From Mucilaginibacter sp. (GTDB taxonomy: Bacteria; Bacteroidota; Bacteroidia; Sphingobacteriales; Sphingobacteriaceae), in the NCBI GenBank assembly GCA_025934475.1, contig JAICXZ010000269.1, positions 1 to 5,461 of the forward strand: a stretch of 5,461 nt of DNA. Reading direction: 5' to 3'. Within the stretch, counting starts at the first letter, position 1; the number at the start of each line of letters is the position of its first letter. The position numbers and the translations under genes are program-made. A model generated the notes under the pieces. That model made no database searches. It saw only the letters and a list, made by a program, of their open reading frames with translations, and was not told where the DNA came from. Positions 3,366 to 5,461 of this stretch are shown here, piece after piece.

Positions 3366-5461
3366 ATGAGGTCTGCCTTTCTCGCACTACTCGCAATTTT
3401 TGCGTTTACTGTCCCATCTTCAGCACAAAAAAAGAAAAATGATTACGCCGCATTGGTCAACCCGTTCATCGGTACGGGCGGCCACGGGCACACCTATCCG
3501 GGGGCGGTAGTTCCGTTTGGGATGGTGCAGTTGAGTCCCGATACCCGTTTAGGTACGTGGGACGGCTGCTCGGGTTATTACTTTGCCGACACTGTGGTTT
3601 ACGGCTTTTCGCATACCCATTTAAGCGGCACAGGGATACCCGACTATTGCGATGTCCTTTTTATGCCAACAATCGGCCAGCCGCAATTCAAAAACAGCGA
3701 CTACATGTCGGGTTTCAAAAAGAAGAACGAATCGGCATCACCCGGATACTATAAAACCAAACTTGATAAGTATAATATAGGCGTCGAACTAACCGCTACC
3801 AAACGCGTTGGCGTGCATCGTTATGACTATCCGAGTACCAGCGAGGCCAACATTATCATCGACCTGCAGCACCGTGACGAAGTACTTGATTCCTGGATCG
3901 AAGTGGTAAATGATCATGAGATTAGGGGTTTTCGCCGGTCAAAATCGTGGGCACAGGATCAATACGTTTATTTCTACGCCAAATTTTCCAAATCATTCAA
4001 ATCTTATGGCATGGCGCTAAACGACCAGTTGCAACAAGGTCAAAACAAGGTACAGGGTAAGAATGTAAAAATGTACCTCCAGTTTGATAACCCGGGTGAG
4101 CTGGTATCAAAGGTTGGTATCTCGTCTGTAAGTCCTGAGGGCGCCCTTAACAACCTCGATACTGAGGTGCCCGACTTCGACTTTAAAAAAGTCCAGAAAG
4201 CTGCCCGCGCCGAATGGAACAACGAGCTGAACAAAATACAGGTTGAAGGCGGAGCTCCGCAATTATCAACCGCTCAAAATCCTAATCAATATCAAAACAA
4301 TGGTTACAATTCAAGAGCATATAGCCGGCCTCAGCAACAAAAACAGCAAAAGGCGATAGATGGGTCAAAAATTAAACAGACCACCTTTTATACAGCGCTT
4401 TACCATTGTATGATGGCGCCAAACGTTTACAGTGATGTAGATGGTCAGTATCGCGGCTTCGATCAAAAAATCCATAAGGCCGAGGGCTTCGATTATTATA
4501 CGGTATTCTCATTGTGGGATACCTATAGAGCCGAGGATCCGCTGTTTACCATTATCGATCATAAACGCACTGTTGATTTCATCAAAAGCTTTTTGGCGAT
4601 GTATGAGCAGGGAGGTTTATTGCCTATATGGCCGCTGGCTTCGAGCGAAACTTATTGCATGGTGGGTAATCACTCTATCCCGGTAATAGTAGATGCCTAT
4701 GCCAAAGGTATTCGCGGTTTTGATGCAGAAGAAGCATTTACGGCGATGAAAGCCGCAGTAAACCGTAATCAATTTGGATTGGATAGTTATCGTAAAAATG
4801 GCGTGGTATTAGCAGATGACGAACATGAATCGGTTTCAAAAACTTTGGATTACGCCTATGACGACTGGTGCATAGCCCAAATGGCAAAAATGCTGAACAA
4901 ACCTCAGGACTATGCCGAATTCATCAAAAGAGCTCAATACTGGAAAAATTTATTTAACGACCAAAATACTTTTGTGCAGGCTAAGGTGAATGGTGGCTGG
5001 AATACGCCGTTCGATCCAACAGAGATCGACAATAACTTTACGGAAGGCAATGCCTGGCAGTATTCGTTTTGTGCTCCCCAGGATGTTGAGGGGCTGATTG
5101 CACGCATGGGCGGCAGAGATAAATTTGAAGCCAAACTCGATCAATTGTTCACTACCGATTCCAAACTGACAGGCAAGGATATACCTGATGTTGCAGGGTT
5201 GATTGGCCAGTATGCTCACGGTAACGAGCCGAGCCATCATATTGCCTATCTGTACAATTTCACTAACTCGCCTGAAAAAACACAGTCGTGGATCAACCGT
5301 ATTTTGAAGGAAGAATACAGCGCCCAGCCTGATGGCCTTGCTGGCAATGAAGATTGCGGGCAGATGTCGGCGTGGTATGTGATGAGCTGCCTTGGTGTTT
5401 ATACAATCCAGCCTGGTCAAACCCAATACATGGTTGGCTTGCCTCAGTTCGAAAAGATCAC
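3366..5461 (+). CDS. Secreted GH92 family alpha-mannosidase (3' end beyond window)
   Basis: The frame is open for 698 codons to the right edge with no stop or frameshift. Residues 1-20 form a signal peptide (MRSAFLALLA core, cleavage probably after SSA before QKKK), with no lipobox, so the enzyme is periplasmic or secreted. GH92 enzymes are calcium-dependent, inverting exo-alpha-mannosidases, mostly alpha-1,2, that trim N-glycans or mannans. Motifs in order: NPFIGTGGHGHTYPGAVVPFGMVQLSPDT (32-60, in part), GFSHTHLSGTG (80-90), FYTALYH (341-347), SDVDGQYRGFD (356-366), FSLWDTYRAEDPL (381-393), NFTEGNAWQY (557-566), PQDVEGLI (571-578), GNEPSHH (619-625) and GNEDCGQMSAWYVMS (660-674). Family knowledge places the general acid at the Glu of NEPSHH (Glu621) and catalytic-base function at the GNEDCGQ region (Asp663). 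Only the last part of the C-terminal domain should be missing. An unusual Gln/Asn-rich insert lies at about residues 297-336. Linkage specificity cannot be read from sequence. No SusC/SusD genes are seen in the window. Confidence 0.95.
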   Translation, partial: MRSAFLALLAIFAFTVPSSAQKKKNDYAALVNPFIGTGGHGHTYPGAVVPFGMVQLSPDTRLGTWDGCSGYYFADTVVYGFSHTHLSGTGIPDYCDVLFMPTIGQPQFKNSDYMSGFKKKNESASPGYYKTKLDKYNIGVELTATKRVGVHRYDYPSTSEANIIIDLQHRDEVLDSWIEVVNDHEIRGFRRSKSWAQDQYVYFYAKFSKSFKSYGMALNDQLQQGQNKVQGKNVKMYLQFDNPGELVSKVGISSVSPEGALNNLDTEVPDFDFKKVQKAARAEWNNELNKIQVEGGAPQLSTAQNPNQYQNNGYNSRAYSRPQQQKQQKAIDGSKIKQTTFYTALYHCMMAPNVYSDVDGQYRGFDQKIHKAEGFDYYTVFSLWDTYRAEDPLFTIIDHKRTVDFIKSFLAMYEQGGLLPIWPLASSETYCMVGNHSIPVIVDAYAKGIRGFDAEEAFTAMKAAVNRNQFGLDSYRKNGVVLADDEHESVSKTLDYAYDDWCIAQMAKMLNKPQDYAEFIKRAQYWKNLFNDQNTFVQAKVNGGWNTPFDPTEIDNNFTEGNAWQYSFCAPQDVEGLIARMGGRDKFEAKLDQLFTTDSKLTGKDIPDVAGLIGQYAHGNEPSHHIAYLYNFTNSPEKTQSWINRILKEEYSAQPDGLAGNEDCGQMSAWYVMSCLGVYTIQPGQTQYMVGLPQFEKI

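Noticed and set aside
4950..5426. 158-residue minus-strand open frame
   Set aside because: It lies wholly antisense to conserved GH92 motifs and its translation resembles no family.

Overview
The window looks like a piece of a Bacteroidota genome, most likely Sphingobacteriaceae (Mucilaginibacter- or Pedobacter-like). The evidence is moderate to low GC, starts that do not depend on Shine-Dalgarno sites, several promoter-like sites of the Bacteroidota TTTG-N19..21-TAnnTTTG type, and gene content including a secreted GH92 mannosidase. The first ~200 bases do not fit this. They are GC-rich (about 62% by hand count of 1-200, against about 36% in 211-310). On the minus strand they encode the last residues of a DppB-type peptide/nickel ABC permease and, 3 nt further on, what looks like the start of the next permease gene. 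That fragment ends abruptly at about 204-220, so the left edge is best read as a chimeric assembly join or a foreign insertion boundary.

Layout: (1) 1-~215, the permease fragments, minus strand. (2) 307-531, a 74-residue CDGSH iron-sulfur protein, plus strand, whose stop codon lies inside a 7-bp-period tandem repeat (523-592). (3) 609-640, a hairpin between convergent genes that can serve as a two-way terminator. (4) 654-1142, minus strand, an exported NTF2/SnoaL-like protein. (5) 1143-1308, an AT-rich divergent intergenic region holding promoter-like sites for both directions. (6) 1309-2454, a YbdL-type glutamine/methionine aminotransferase, followed 42 bp later by (7) 2497-3279, a YafV/Nit2-type omega-amidase. 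(8) 3366 to the right edge, a secreted GH92 alpha-mannosidase cut off by the window end.

The clearest functional unit is the aminotransferase/omega-amidase pair. The transaminase would aminate alpha-keto acids such as the methionine precursor 4-methylthio-2-oxobutanoate using glutamine. The amidase would then hydrolyse the 2-oxoglutaramate by-product to 2-oxoglutarate and ammonia, pulling the transamination forward. The GH92 enzyme is a separate transcription unit with its own promoter and would act on mannose-containing glycans outside the cytoplasm. I see no rRNA, tRNA, CRISPR array, insertion sequence or defence system, and no clearly new multi-gene system. The points most worth a second look are the left-end join, the heptamer repeat running through a stop codon, the glutamine/asparagine-rich insert in the GH92 enzyme, and the salvage gene pair.
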